DNA from: Persicaria tinctoria
Taxonomy: Eukaryota; Streptophyta; Magnoliopsida; Caryophyllales; Polygonaceae
Assembly (NCBI GenBank): GCA_037127255.1
Contig: JBANSL010000014.1
Location: 65,301,646-65,365,645 of the forward strand
Length of the DNA stretch: 64,000 nucleotides
Direction: 5' to 3'
The notes beneath the pieces were generated by a model that did no database searches, was not told where the DNA came from, and saw only the letters and a program-made list of their open reading frames with translations. Position numbers and translations under genes: made by a program. Shown here in pieces: positions 9,888-26,011 of the stretch (its first letter is position 1; each line of letters begins with the position of its first letter).

Positions 9888-11915
9888 GGGGGGGGGACTA
9901 ATTAAAATACCCTCACCTTTGGGGATATATATGGTAAAAATATATCCTCAACTTTCAAATGTAATAAAAATATCCCGGCCTTTGAGGGTAGTGGTAATAT
10001 ATTACTTGGAGTTTTCTCACGGGTAAAAAATGATGACAAGGCAACCTACGTGCGTTTTCTTGAACAGTTTCCTTAGAAAAAAAAAATAAAGATTTAGACC
10101 GGGTTCATATCCAACGTATTTTCATCCCTCTTATCTTCTTCATTGGTCGCCTCTTGAACTGTGATCCAAGTCTGCCAGACAGCTCATGGTTCCTCTTCAA
10201 TGACAGTCTTCCTCGCTCGTGGTCGCCTATCTTGAGCTGTCGACTCTCTCACATCTTCCTCCTCTTTGATTCGTTGACAAGCTTTGGCTGAGTAAGTTTT
10301 GTCTTTTCCCCTCTTCGTTGTTTATGTTTTTGTCGGTTTAGTTTTGTTGTCGATTTGGGTTAGCAATAGTCGTGTGATAAGGAATATTTTGATAGGTATT
10401 ATAGATGAATTTTAGTTGAGCTTTATAGGTGTTTGGTTATGTTTTATAGTTAATTGCGTATTATGCTCTTTTAGTGGTAGAAATCAGAAACTACGCTATT
10501 TTATTGGTTTTATGCAGATTCGTATAGTGCCGACATGGTGAAGAGCTTGAGAAGAGACCAAAGAGGATATTCAAAGAGCGAGGAACAAGTCAAGGAAGGA
10601 TTAGAAGGGGATTCGGGAAGCAAATGAGCACAAGAATAAGAGCGGAAAGGAAGCACTTGGAGAGATCCCATGTTAGAGGTTCTGATAAGTTGGATTCAGC
10701 TTCTGAGTTCTTCATGAGAGTTGTAGTCCTTGAAAAGATATTTCCAACGCATATTCATATGCGTCAATCGGACGAACGACGACTCCAGAAAGTGCGTTAC
10801 AAGTTCAAGCCGCGAAGCTGTCCATGCGGCGCCCTCCGTGGTTTAGGCGGCGCCCGCCGTCCCTTCAGAGCCGGATCCGCACAAGCGGCCCAATTACTAT
10901 CTTTTGTGGAAACTCTAATCTAGGGTTTTGCCAACCCCTTTAGGCTTTATATTTTGTTTTCCCTTCAAGAGAAGAGATTTAGGTAAGTCATGCTTGGCCA
11001 ATTCTCCGTTGTTTTCATCTACACTTTCGAGACTTGATTGGTTGTTTGTGAGTTTCTGATGAAGTATTGGTTCTCTCTTTAATTGATATCTTTCGATCTC
11101 CCTTGCGATTATTGATGATATTATTGTGATTAGCTACAATGATAGTATCTTGCTAGGTATTTTTTCTTTCATCATTGAATGGATTCCATAGTAGCATGCT
11201 TAGGATTGTGAGAACCTTCGTTTGATCATGACTAAGTAGGGATTTCGACATATGTCTTAAACATCGATTACCTTGTATACTCGGTGTTATTCATATGCTT
11301 AGATTATTAGGAACTTGTGCTATCTTTATGTTAAATCTTTGTCCGTGCAAGGGTTACATAAAGATGTAAGGGGTTAATTGTGCTCTTTGTGCTTTAATCT
11401 ATTCAAACTAAGATGGGAGGAATTCGTAGAGAACACTTCAATTGGATTTGACGACCAATAAACCCAACCAATGCCGAGAATTTGTGGATGGAAACTTCTG
11501 TTTTAACTATCACTTGCTTTTGTTTAGATTAAGTTTTCTATTTACTTTATTCCCATATTCTGCCTTTCAATCAATAAATATATATAATTCTTGGAAATAC
11601 TTGTTTCTCTGTGGGATTGACCCCTTACTTGTAATCTATACTAGTTTGTTTGTTTGAGAATTATTTTGATAAGAGAAATCAATGACTTTCCCTCTGTCAT
11701 TGTGTTGTGTTAATTTGAGGAAATTTTTACCAGATTAGTTGTTTGGTTGAATCAATTTCATTTTTAGGGTTTAATTTTGTTGTCGGTTTATTTTTTTCCT
11801 TAAGGAAACATTCCAAGAAAACTCAATTTTAGTGATAATTTGTAAAAAAGCTTCCACGCAGGTTTGTAAAAAAAATCACATAGGTTGTCTTATCATCATT
11901 TTAATTAGTTTTCCC
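9888..11915. mobile_element. Mutator-like element with imperfect long TIRs and repeat-derived cargo
   Basis: The left terminal segment (GGGACTAATTAAAAT at about 9895, then AATGATGACAAGGCAACCTA at about 10029) is matched on the opposite strand near the right end (GGGAAAACTAATTAAAATGA, then AATGATGATAAGACAACCTA, 11915 down to about 11880). Boundaries are approximate and no clear TSD was found. The interior (about 10520-11660) reads like transcribed cargo. It has a passage about a short GC-rich ORF (10624-10923) and, near 11600, CTCTGTGGGATTGACCCCTT, a phrase I associate with leader/LTR regions of plant Ty3-gypsy elements. That link is from memory and needs a search. Confidence 0.4.
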
Positions 11916-12395
11916 TTCTTTTTTTTGACAAGTGTTTTTTTTACGTGACATGTATAGGAGTGTATTATCCTAAGCTGGAACAAGTTAATTGATACTCTCG
12001 CAAGTAGTACTCGAATAACAAATTCGAAAAGGAAAGTGATTCTTCCAAATAGGCAAATAATAAGCGGATAATGAACAGCCTTTCAGCTACGCTACCATAA
12101 ATGTGGATCTATGGCATGCACCATCACTGTGATGCACGTCATTTATGGATATTCCATAGCCAATTCTCAATCGTAATTTCAAACGCATTTTTGTATATAG
12201 TAAAAGAAATCTGTTTATTATAAATTGATGATTAGAGGAATATATAGGAAGTATTATGTGACTTGTATTTGCTAATTTACAGGCTATTTTATTAAAAAAA
12301 AAAATTCTCTTAAATAGATTTTATTAATGTTTGGGGGAAAAAATCTAATTTAAGTTCTATGTAAATTTTGGAGAAAAAATTTAATATATAGTATT

Positions 12396-12913
12396 CAGTG
12401 TTCTAAAAGTCGCGCATATACGTCATCTAGGCGATGCCTAGGTGCTAGGCAGGAGGGCATTTAGGAATTTTTACACCTAGGTCGTAGGTGGGTCTTTAGG
12501 CGGAAATCCGTCTAGGCACTGTCTAGCTAGTCGTTCCACCTAGACTAGACTCGCCTAGACACTGCCTAGGCCCGTCTAGCCTAATAGTTATTCAATTTTA
12601 GGGCATAGACAGATGATTAGTCGATTTAGGGTTTTTTTTATCCCCCAAGTCAGATGTATTTACTTTTGAGTCGGACCTATAGTTTTGAATTTTAGGAGGT
12701 TTAGAATCACCAGGCGAACACCTACTTTTGAGGTTATTTACTTTAGTGTTAGTAAAGCACAACAAATTTGCATTTATACGTGATATTATGGATTATTCAC
12801 ATTATATGAATTATTAACATGTGTTATGTGTTAATATATAAGAAAATAATCGAGTTTGTTCTAAGTCCATCTAGGCGTTGTCTAGCGCTTGTCTAGTGTC
12901 TTTTATAACATTG
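12396..12913. mobile_element. hAT MITE of the TGTTCTAAAA / CTAGGCG family, copy 1 (518 bp)
   Basis: The element starts CAGTGTTCTAAAAGTCG and ends TTTTATAACATTG. It is flanked by ATAGTATT (12388-12395) and TTAGTATT (12914-12921), an 8-bp TSD with one mismatch. The interior is packed with CTAGGCG/CGCCTAG-like motifs in both orientations. Three relatives in this window have exact 8-bp TSDs, which supports the assignment. Confidence 0.85.
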
Positions 12914-13079
12914 TTAGTATTTAAGTTCAATGATTTTGAGTAATCTCAAATATAAAATTAACTAACATCTCACGTAAGTGTCAAATGATACAATGAGAAT
13001 CGATGCTATATATGCTAATATGAGAAAGATACAATTTTAGACATAAATTAGTGTAATTTAATCAATGTATTCAAATAGA

Positions 13080-13700
13080 AAAGGTGTAACCCATGAACAA
13101 AGATTGATGGTGACAGAGATGAGGATGCTTGATATACAGACATATTAGATTTAATAAAATAATAAATGAGATTATTCACGATAAAGTATGATTGATTTGT
13201 ATGAAGGATAAATTGAAACTCGATGTTTAGATGGTTTAGACATGTGTAAAGGAGAGTCTAAATAGATGCATGTGTCATTGTGAAGATGCGACATTCTTCT
13301 AAAATGTCTAATTGAGAGTGTTCAATATAGTAGATTGACTTAAAATTCTTTTAGAGAGGTGATTAGATAAAATCTTACCCTGGTGAACTTTAGAGGCATG
13401 ATGTGAGATCATAAACAGTGACGGATTACTATCAAGGTTAACGAGAGCTAGCTAGTTGGAGTAAGTGTGAGACGCTTGGGGTAATCGTATCATTTTATTT
13501 TGTGCTTTGGGCCATATTCATGTTTCTACTTTCTTGTTTTCTCATTTGCTTCATATATACTTGTATTATCCTTTTGTTTGTGGGGTTTTTTTTAATTGTT
13601 TTTGGTTAGTTTTAAGTTTTTGTTGGGTTATCTGAAAACATACTCTTGACTTGTTTTATCCCTTATTTGGGCAGGATATGCTAGATTTGTTGTTGTTGTA
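13080..13700 (+). pseudogene. RTE-like LINE 3' remnant
   Basis: No open frame survives. Across frames the segment matches the plant LINE C-terminal phrases EDKLxETRLRWFGHV and RRxxxAPV (about 13195-13270), and the 3' part ends in a short (TTG)n run (GATTTGTTGTTGTTGTAC near 13686), which fits RTE-clade LINEs. The assignment rests on degenerate similarity only. Confidence 0.45.
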
Positions 13701-13803
13701 CATTTTACATATAAATTGATGTAGGTATTTTAAAACTTGATACATCTTAGCATAACTACTACTCTAGACCTCTCCGTTTGACAAAAATATATCGTTCATT
13801 ATT

Positions 13804-13905
13804 GGAAAAATGAATGAAAATAATATGAACTATGAGTGGTAAACCAAAAATAAAACGAACTTAAAAAATAACAAACTTATATACAAACTATAATCTATTT
13901 AACCA
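13804..13905. repeat. Partial copy of the Mutator-like MITE found at 38902-39294
   Basis: GGAAAAATGAATGAAAATAA, AAACCAAAAATAAAACGAAC and TTATATACAAACTATAATC align in order with the left arm of the MITE at 38902-39294. The right arm is missing, so this is a truncated or one-ended copy. Confidence 0.45.
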
Positions 13906-14138
13906 ATATTGATACAATGGTCCTAATTCATAATTGGAAGATTAATTTAGAATCAAAATATAATTGGCAAAAAGTGTGGAAAATTTTGTAAAATTATGTA
14001 GAAACGCATTGTTCATCACCTATCTCCTCCTGGAGCAAGGAGGCGTTGGCTTTCAGAGCCTTACCGACTCAAAGTGGGGCTTCATCTTCAATTTGGCTCG
14101 AAGTTTTTCCTTTTTTTTCTTTTTTTGTTGTCGATCTT

Positions 14139-14501
14139 TGATAAAAGTTGCAATCAAAATGCCAGATTAGCACACAATGTGCTCAAGATCGTTTTGTGTT
14201 TAACTTGATCAATAAATCAAGGCTTTTACTGTTCCATTGAAGAACACAGCAAAAGAAGAAAATGGAGGTGTGGCTGCCTCTCTTTCATTCAAGGAACAGA
14301 TCCCCGAAACCCTACAAATCCAGAAAGGGCTGCAGAGACCTTAAATACCCCAAGGCAAAGTCACTCACGTGACATAAGAGTGCCTTCCTACAGCTGTCTA
14401 GTACAGCTAGCAACATTAACCAAAATGTTTAAAGGAAAGGAAAATGCATAAGGGAAATACAAAGTGTAACTAAGCCACATAGACAGATCATATTCTTCAT
14501 A
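14139..14501 (-). repeat. Copia 3' LTR (non-canonical TA...CA termini)
   Basis: On the element's own strand it starts TATGAAGAATATGATC and ends CTTTTATCA. The TSD position implies a 5' terminal TA rather than TG; both LTRs share the two extra bases. Confidence 0.85.
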
Positions 14502-14514
14502 TCCCCTCCTCAAG
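14502..14514 (-). other. Polypurine tract of the copia element
   Basis: The minus strand reads TTGAGGAGGGGA directly before the 3' LTR, the usual position of the plus-strand primer. Confidence 0.8.
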
Positions 14515-14911
14515 TTGGGCATGATGGAAGCTCAATCAATCCCAACTTGGAAGCAATGAAGAAATGATGTTTTTCACCCAACGGTTTGATTAAGACATCA
14601 ACAATCTGTACTCCAGTTATGATGTGTTGAGGATGAACAAATCTATCTTGCAATCTTTCTCTCATATAATGGCCATCTATTTTGAAATGCTTGGTTCTCT
14701 CATGGAACACAGGATTCTTAGCTATGTGAATGGTTGCATTGTTATCACAATACAAGGGAATTGGCAGAGGAAATTGTGCATTCAGCACTCTCAACATGCC
14801 TTCAATCCATACCAACTCACTAGTGGTATTTGACATGCTTCTATATTCTGCTTCAACTGAAGATTTTGACACTGTTTTCTCATTTTTCTGCTTCTTTGTT
14901 TTCCAAGACAC
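14510..14911 (-). pseudogene. Copia RNase H domain
   Basis: The segment reads SKSSVEAEYRSMSNTTSELV, LYCDNNATIHIAKNPVFHER and TKHFKIDGHYMRERL, the conserved Ty1-copia RNase H region that follows RT. It ends just before the polypurine tract. It is a C-terminal fragment of the disrupted polyprotein. Confidence 0.9.
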
Positions 14912-15063
14912 TAAGGCACTGCCTAGAAATACACATAACCCTGTCGAGGATCGAGCACTGAATTGGCAAATGTCCCAATCTGCATTACAATAGGCAGCAA
15001 TTTCTATGGGTGTTGAAGTTGAATAAAATAATCCAACAGATACAGTTCCTCTGAGACATCTAA

Positions 15064-16485
15064 CTATATGAAGTGCATCTTGGTAGTAGTATCTTTTGGA
15101 TCTTTCATGAATTGGCTAAGGTGTTGGACTGCATATGAAATATCAGGTCGTGTCAAATTTAGAAACAATAGTCTCCTAATCAGACTCATGTAGACCTCTG
15201 GATCATCCAGTGATACTCCACTATCAGTGGAAAGCTTCAAGCCTCTTGGTAAGGAAAAGGAGATGGTTCGCACTCTAGCATGGAACAATCTTTTAGAATG
15301 TCATGGACATATTTTTTCTAGTGCAAGCAAATGCCTGCCATGTTTCTCTCTATCTCCAAGCCTAGAAAATATCTAGCTTCACCTAGATCTTTGATTGTAA
15401 ATGCCTAATGAAGAGCCTTTTTTGTTTCTTCAATCACTGTCAAATCATCTCCTGTGAGAAGTAGATCATCAACATAGGCAAGTGCTACCACAATGCCCTT
15501 TGGAACCTTCTTAACAAACATGGAATAATCCTCTATTGATGGTTTATATCCCATGGTTGTCAAGAAATTGCGAAGCTCCAAGTTCCACTGTCTTGAAGCT
15601 TGCTTCAGACCATAGATGGATTTTTTCAACCTACATACCTGACTCATCTTGGCTAGAGCATAACCCTCTGGTGGTTGCATATAGACTTCTTCTTCTAAAT
15701 GGCCATGCAAGAATCCATTATTCACATCCAGTTGATGAATTGGTAATCCTTTTGCTGTTGCCACTGCAATCACAAATTATGACAGAAGTGAATTTTGCTA
15801 CTGGGGAAAACGTGTGCTGGTAATCTTTCCCTTTCACTTGGTTGTAGCCCTTTGCTACCAATCTAGCCTTGAACCTCTCAACAGATACATTTGGCTTATA
15901 TTTCACCTTGTATACCCACTTGCTTCCTATGGCTTTCTTGCCATGAGGTAGCTCTGTCAATTCCCATGTGCCATTATTTTCCAATTCTTGAATTTCAGTT
16001 TGCATTGCCTGAATCCATTTAGGATCATTACAGGCTTGTTTGTAGTGGGAAGGTTCATACACATTGGCCATACAGGCAAAAGTGTGGGGATAGGAAGGGT
16101 CTTGATCATGAATGTGAAAAAAGCAAATGGCTAAGAAAGAATTTGACATGGAAGGAGTTTGGTTATATTGTTGCCCCGCATAGTCTTGATACCTCCTAGG
16201 TCTCACAATCTCTCTTGTGGACCTTCTGAGAGGTGAAAAGTTTTCATGATCACCAAGAAAGTTTGGTGCAATCTGGTGCACAGAAGGTAACTGATTTTGC
16301 CCACTGCTAGATCCAAGCACAATGGATGAAGAACTTTCTAATGTGGTGTTTGGAACATAATCATTAAGGTTAGGTGAATTTATGTGTGAGGAGTTTGTAT
16401 GTTGTGGAGAGTTTTTATTTTGTGGTGTTTGGTGGTTGGGAAAGTGAAAAATTATGTCATCTGCTGGATTCACAAGTGGTAACAT
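15064..16485 (-). pseudogene. Copia reverse transcriptase, frameshifted
   Basis: Minus-strand blocks give RRSTREIVRPRRYQDY, then the RT start (WIQAMQTEIQELENNGTWEL, GSKWVYKVKYKPN, FKARLVAKGYNQVKG) down to about 15775. There the frame shifts and continues in 15773-15405 with LDVNNGFLHGHLEEEVYMQP, KSIYGLKQASRQWN and the catalytic YVDDLLLTGDD. A third block (15288-15064) carries SLIRRLLFLNLTRPDISYAV. The polymerase Asp residues are present, but the frame is broken at least twice, so no full enzyme can be made. Confidence 0.9.
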
Positions 16486-16652
16486 GGTTTGGGTTGGGAA
16501 ATGGGTATGGTATGTTTTGGAGGTGGTGTTTCATTTTCTTTGAATGGGAATGAGTTTTCATGGAAGACAACATCTCTACTGATGTAGGTGCATTTGGATT
16601 CCAAATCTCACACCTTATAGGCATTTTGGCCATGAGGATAGCCAAGAAAAAT

Positions 16653-17457
16653 TGATGTGATCCGGGCTCTTCCGCCGCATGCTCAATGTTTCAGTCATAA
16701 ACTGGGCTATATTAGTCCGATGGAGGTTCATGAGTACTTGTTGGAAATCTAATTCAAAGGGCTACATCTTTTATGAAGACCAAAGTGCCAAAATCATCAA
16801 AGAACATGTCCGAAATCAGCAATAGTTCAACAGTCCGAAATCTGGACAATTTTCCCGGGGCATTGAATGATGTCGGAATAGATGAGATGTATCGAAGGGT
16901 CTTCATTCAAGGGAACTTGATGATTTTCTACACTTTATGAGGACAACCAACCCTTCATTTTCCACCATGAGGCTAGCCAAACTTCTCCATCAATTTCCGA
17001 GAAACTTTTCATCTTTTTCGCCTTTAATTCATTACTAAATTGTTGTTGTTTTATGTCTATAAAATGGCTAAACCTTTTCCATGAGAAATAAGATTGAGTT
17101 GAGAATTTTTGGAAAAAATGTGTGTGTCTTGTTGATTTGGTGAGATGCCATTTTGACACCCCATTCCGGAGTGAGAGGCCGAGGAATGGTCCCGTTTGTC
17201 TAACTCTTTCCCGTGAGATGCTTGTTAGAGTTTTTCAAACAAAGGCTTGATTACTCGGGAGTGAGATGCCGACGAGTGAGAGGGAGAGTTTGGTAAGTCG
17301 ATGGGTGAGATGCTCATAGATTTAGCCATCCATATCTTGTTTTTATTTTCCCATAAATCTAGAAAAATCCCAATAAAAGAGTCGCGTGTGTCAAATTTTG
17401 TTCTCGTGCTCGGTTGAAGCTTTGAAATTTGTTGGATCGATCCTTCAGGTCGCATCA
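16653..17457 (-). mobile_element. Solo LTR inserted in the copia pol gene
   Basis: The 805-bp insert reads, on the minus strand, TGATGCGACCTGAAGGATC ... CCGGATCACATCA, with TG...CA ends. It is flanked by a perfect 5-bp TSD AAAAT (16648-16652 and 17458-17462). Removing it restores the pol frame (KSI-FLGYPHGQNAYK). No internal retroelement domains are present, so it is a solo LTR left by LTR-LTR recombination of a different LTR element, perhaps Ty3-gypsy; the lineage is not established. Confidence 0.9.
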
Positions 17458-18137
17458 AAAATAGACTTCATGGCTTTAGCTTTCATCTTGTCTTGCATGT
17501 TGTGTGGCACATTGGCATAACATAGGCATCCAAACACTCTCATTTCATCATAACTGACTCCCTTTTTGAACAACTTCTCATAGGGAGTTTGCCAATCTAT
17601 CACCACATAAGGTAATTTGTTGATTATATGTGTTGTTGTCAGAATGCAGTCACCCCAGAACTTGAGAGGCAAACCAACATGCAATCTTAGAGCTCTAGCC
17701 ATTTCTACTAAATGACGATGTTTTCTTTCCACTCTCCCATTCTGTTGTGGGGTATATGGAACACTTTTTTGATGAATTATCCCTTCTAAAGCACAAAATT
17801 CAATACATTGTCTTGAGACAAACTCAGTCCCATTATCAGTTCTCAAGCATTTCACACGGCTATTGAACTGAGTTCTCACATATGCAACAAACTGACAAAT
17901 GAGTTTAAATACCTGTGTTTTATTCTTTATCAAAAAGCTCCAAGTTGTCCTAGTGTTGTCATCTAGGACTGTAAGGAAATAGTGGAACCCATTATAGGTA
18001 GCCACCTTGTAAGGACCCCATAGGCCCATGTGAATCAGATTAAAAGGTCTATCTGCTATGTTGTTACTCCTTTCAAATGGGAGCATGTGACGCTTTGATA
18101 AAGAACAAATCTCACAATTCAAATCTGAGAAGTTCAA
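17445..18137 (-). pseudogene. Copia integrase core, first catalytic Asp lost
   Basis: The ORF runs from the zinc-binding end (CEICSLSKRHMLPFE) through the integrase core: HMGLWGPYKV, LTVLDDNTRTTW, CLRTDNGTEFVSRQ, QNGRVERKHRHLVEMARAL and YDEMRVFGCLCYA. The second Asp (TDNGTEF) and the Glu (RVERKHRH) are present. In the usual copia motif H-x-D-x-W-G-P the Asp is Gly here (HMG), which would inactivate strand transfer. It is truncated by the solo LTR. Confidence 0.9.
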
Positions 18138-18290
18138 CTACTTAGCAAACTGCATATGTCTCATTTTTTACAAAGAGCTACGAACCATTCTAGCATGCAT
18201 AACATTCAAATCAGTAATAGCTTTATTACAACTGCTAAGGCAGTAATCAAAACATTTCTTGATGTTCTTGTCAGCTTGCTTTAACTGCTC

Positions 18291-18524
18291 TCATTCCTGC
18301 ACTTGATCATCAGATAGCCCCCTGTATAAGCCATGTCTTCTGACTCCTTTAAGCACCACTCTCTCAGTTCCAGGGTCCTGAATCAGACAAGACAACCGAG
18401 TGAAGTGGGCTATCAGATCATTCTCATAAAGCAGTTTTCCCACAGACAATAACTTGTGTTGAAAATCAGGCACAAGCAAAACATGATTAAGAACTAAATT
18501 TTCTGTCAACTGCAAGCTCCCCAT
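18291..18524 (-). pseudogene. Copia gag-pre-integrase segment
   Basis: The minus strand reads LVLNHVLLVPDFQHKLLSVG and VVLKGVRRHGLYRGL, the usual linker between protease and integrase in Ty1-copia polyproteins. A stop separates it from the integrase block. Confidence 0.8.
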
Positions 18525-18761
18525 TTCAGTAACAATTTTAATAGACCCATTATGTAGGCTTATATGTACATGCCTTTCAAGCCTTGATTTCTAAATAATG
18601 GTATCACAAACTGACATCATATGATCACTAGCACCAATGTCTATGACCCAGTCTCTTACACAGTTTGCTGCTATAACTATGTTGGCAGAGTATGGAAAAA
18701 TTTTACCTGCAAAATTTGCAAAGGAGCTCTCAGGTTTCCCTTTCATCTTCTTCATGATTTC

Positions 18762-18995
18762 CTAGTACACAGTATTGACCATACTTGAGTCTAGGCTACC
18801 ACCATCAAAACCATCAAACTCATCCATGGGACTGTTCTGTGCACTGCCATTCATAGAGCCTGCTTCATTTACTGATCCTCTTTGAGAACTGCTACCCTTC
18901 TCTCTTTCTTTAGTTCCTTTGAACCACTCAGGATACCCATGTATCTTGAAGCATTCCTCAACTGTGTGCCCATTCATATTACAATGAGTGCACCT
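18762..18995 (-). pseudogene. Copia gag zinc knuckle
   Basis: CTHCNMNGHTVEECFKIHGY gives a C-x2-C-x4-H-x4-C nucleocapsid knuckle, followed by PEWFKG, typical of this copia lineage. A Ser/Gly-rich tail follows. Confidence 0.85.
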
Positions 18996-19217
18996 TTTCT
19001 GAAGCTTCAGCTGCTTTCTGATCTCTCTCCAATCTTTGCCACCTGTCTGATTCCCAGTTGGTCCATTGAAGGACTGATTTGGCTTCTGATTTCCACCAAA
19101 AGGCTTGTTACCATGCTATCCTGACCCACCTCTCATAGCTGCAAATGCACTGGTCTCTAAAGACCTAGATTGAGTTCCATTTGAAGGTTCATTACCAGTT
19201 TCCACCTGTTGCGGTAT

Positions 19218-19864
19218 TTAAAAGGCCTTGCCCACAGCGGAAAGTGGATCTGTAACAAATATTTGATTCTTATCTGCATCAAATCCATCATTTAGACTTG
19301 TGAGCAACTGCATAAGCCTGTTTCTCTGTTCTATTTCCTCAAATTTCTTAGCCAGATTACACCTGCAATTAACCATAGCACCACAACTGCACACAGGGAC
19401 TCCCTCCAACACTTGGAGCTCATCCCAATACTTCTTCAGTTTGTTGTATAAATCAGAGAGTGACATATTTCCTTATGAAACATTTGCAAGTTTCCTCTTG
19501 ATTTGATAAATCAGAGGAGCATTGGTCTAATTGTACCTCTATGTGAGTTCATCCTATAGTTGCTTGGTGGAACTCGCAAACATCAATCCCTCGGCTATGT
19601 TCTTAGCCGTGGAATTTATGATCCAACATCGGACCATGTAATCCGAACGTATCCATTTCTGCAGTTCTTCAGACTCAGTAACAGGCCTTATGCAAGTGCC
19701 ATCAATAAACCCGAGCTTACACTTAGCTCTCAGGGCCACAGTTACACCTCTACTCCATGTCATGAAGTTTGTGCCATCAAATAGAACCCCAGCAAGTTGG
19801 GCTCCTGGATGATCCGAGTTTGATAATAAAAAAAAGGGTCATTCGGATTACCTTGAGTAGTCAT
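19218..19864 (-). pseudogene. Copia gag N-terminal region, interrupted
   Basis: The likely gag ATG is at 19864-19862 (MTTQGNPNDPFFLL), followed by LAGVLFDGTNFMTWSRGVTV, the usual copia gag opening. A block of stops separates it from LSDLYNKLKKYWDELQVLEG and QLLTSLNDGFDADKNQIFV (19466-19218). Confidence 0.85.
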
Positions 19865-19964
19865 GTCTCATTCACTAAAGCTTGTCTCAGTTTTGTTCAT
19901 TGGAGGACTGAACATCAACTTCTGTAATCAATTAGAAGCAAGAACAGATCAAGCTAACCATCAA

Positions 19965-19976
19965 GCTCTGATACCA
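19965..19976 (-). other. Copia primer-binding site (tRNA-iMet)
   Basis: The minus strand reads TGGTATCAGAGC directly next to the 5' LTR, the standard Ty1-copia primer-binding site complementary to initiator Met tRNA. Confidence 0.95.
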
Positions 19977-20349
19977 TGATAAAAGTTGCAATCAAAATTC
20001 CAGATTAGCACACAATGTGCTCAAGACCGTTGTGTTTAATTTGATCAATAAATCAAGGCTTTTACTTCTCCATTGAAGAACACAGCAAAAAAGAGAAATT
20101 TGAGGTGTGGCCGCCTCTCTTTCATTCAAGGAACAGATCCCCAAAACCCTACAAATCCAGAAAGGGCTGCAGAGACCTTAAATATCCCAAGGCACGGTCA
20201 CTCACGTGACATAAGAGTGTCTTCCTACAGCTGTCTAGTACAGCTAGCAACATTAACCAAAATGTTTAAAGGAAAGGAAAATGCATAAGGGAAATACAAA
20301 GTGTAACCAGGCCACATAACAATATGAAAGATAGATCATATTCTTCATA
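19977..20349 (-). repeat. Copia 5' LTR
   Basis: It matches 14139-14501 along its whole length with scattered substitutions and a roughly 10-bp insertion (AATATGAAAG near 20321). Confidence 0.95.
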
Positions 20350-25323
<4,974 letters not shown>

Positions 25324-25429
25324 CATTGTTCTAAAAATCCCGTCTAGACGCTAGATGGCCCCCTTCCGCCTAGAGCTAGGCGGGTGTCTAGGCAGGCACT
25401 TGCCTCACCTAACGCTTTTTAGAACACTG
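25324..25429. mobile_element. hAT MITE of the TGTTCTAAAA / CTAGGCG family, copy 2 (106 bp)
   Basis: It starts CATTGTTCTAAAAATCCCG and ends TTTTTAGAACACTG, near-perfect inverted ends, with an exact 8-bp TSD GATGGGGT (25316-25323 and 25430-25437). The interior contains CTAGGCGGGTGTCTAGGC. This is the smallest and cleanest family member here. Confidence 0.95.
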
Positions 25430-25843
25430 GATGGGGTCATGTGCAGGTACAAATATGCACCATTCTAATTAAGTTCAGGATCACCATCTAACATAAAATC
25501 TAAACCAATGTATCACCTTCTCTTATATATTGTTCATCCATTTAGAGATGAAGACTTTTCATGATCACCGCATTCAAACCGCCCGGAGACGCTTTAGAAG
25601 CCCAAGAATTGGCTGAAATCTTCACCTAAAGATAGTTAAACCCATGAATGTTCAAGATAAAATTCATGTGTAGCTAAAATTGCAAATTAAATGATATGTA
25701 ATTGGACAAGATAAAGATTAATGATCAAAAGCTTCACTATGGGCTCCCTCAGAAAGACACAATAAGTACATAAGCAAATGCATATACTTTGATGAGCTAG
25801 CTCAGCCATGGCCATGTTAAACCCAAATGATTAGGGTATCAGC

Positions 25844-25846
<3 letters not shown>

Positions 25847-25884
<38 letters not shown>
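25847..25884. repeat. (TA)n microsatellite
   Basis: TA dinucleotide run about 130 bp beyond the stop codon of the WIP2-like gene. Confidence 0.95.
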
Positions 25885-25885
<1 letters not shown>

Positions 25886-26011
25886 CTTGACAGATCATGT
25901 AAAATCTGATGTCTAATTATGTATATCAGCTGCTTACACCTTACCTCAATTATATATAATAAACCCTTAAATCATCTTATAACATATATCAACTATATAT
26001 ATATACTTAAA

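Larger units (their letters stand above)
14139..20349 (-). mobile_element. Ty1-copia LTR retrotransposon, full length but decayed
   Basis: Two LTRs (14139-14501 and 19977-20349) flank gag, integrase, RT and RNase H read on the minus strand in Ty1-copia order. Insertion is marked by a 5-bp TSD ATCTT (14134-14138 and 20350-20354). A tRNA-iMet primer-binding site sits directly inside the 5' LTR and a purine tract inside the 3' LTR. The LTRs differ at roughly one base in twenty by eye, plus a short indel, so the insertion is not recent. Coding regions contain several stops and frameshifts, and a solo LTR has inserted between integrase and RT. Confidence 0.95.
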
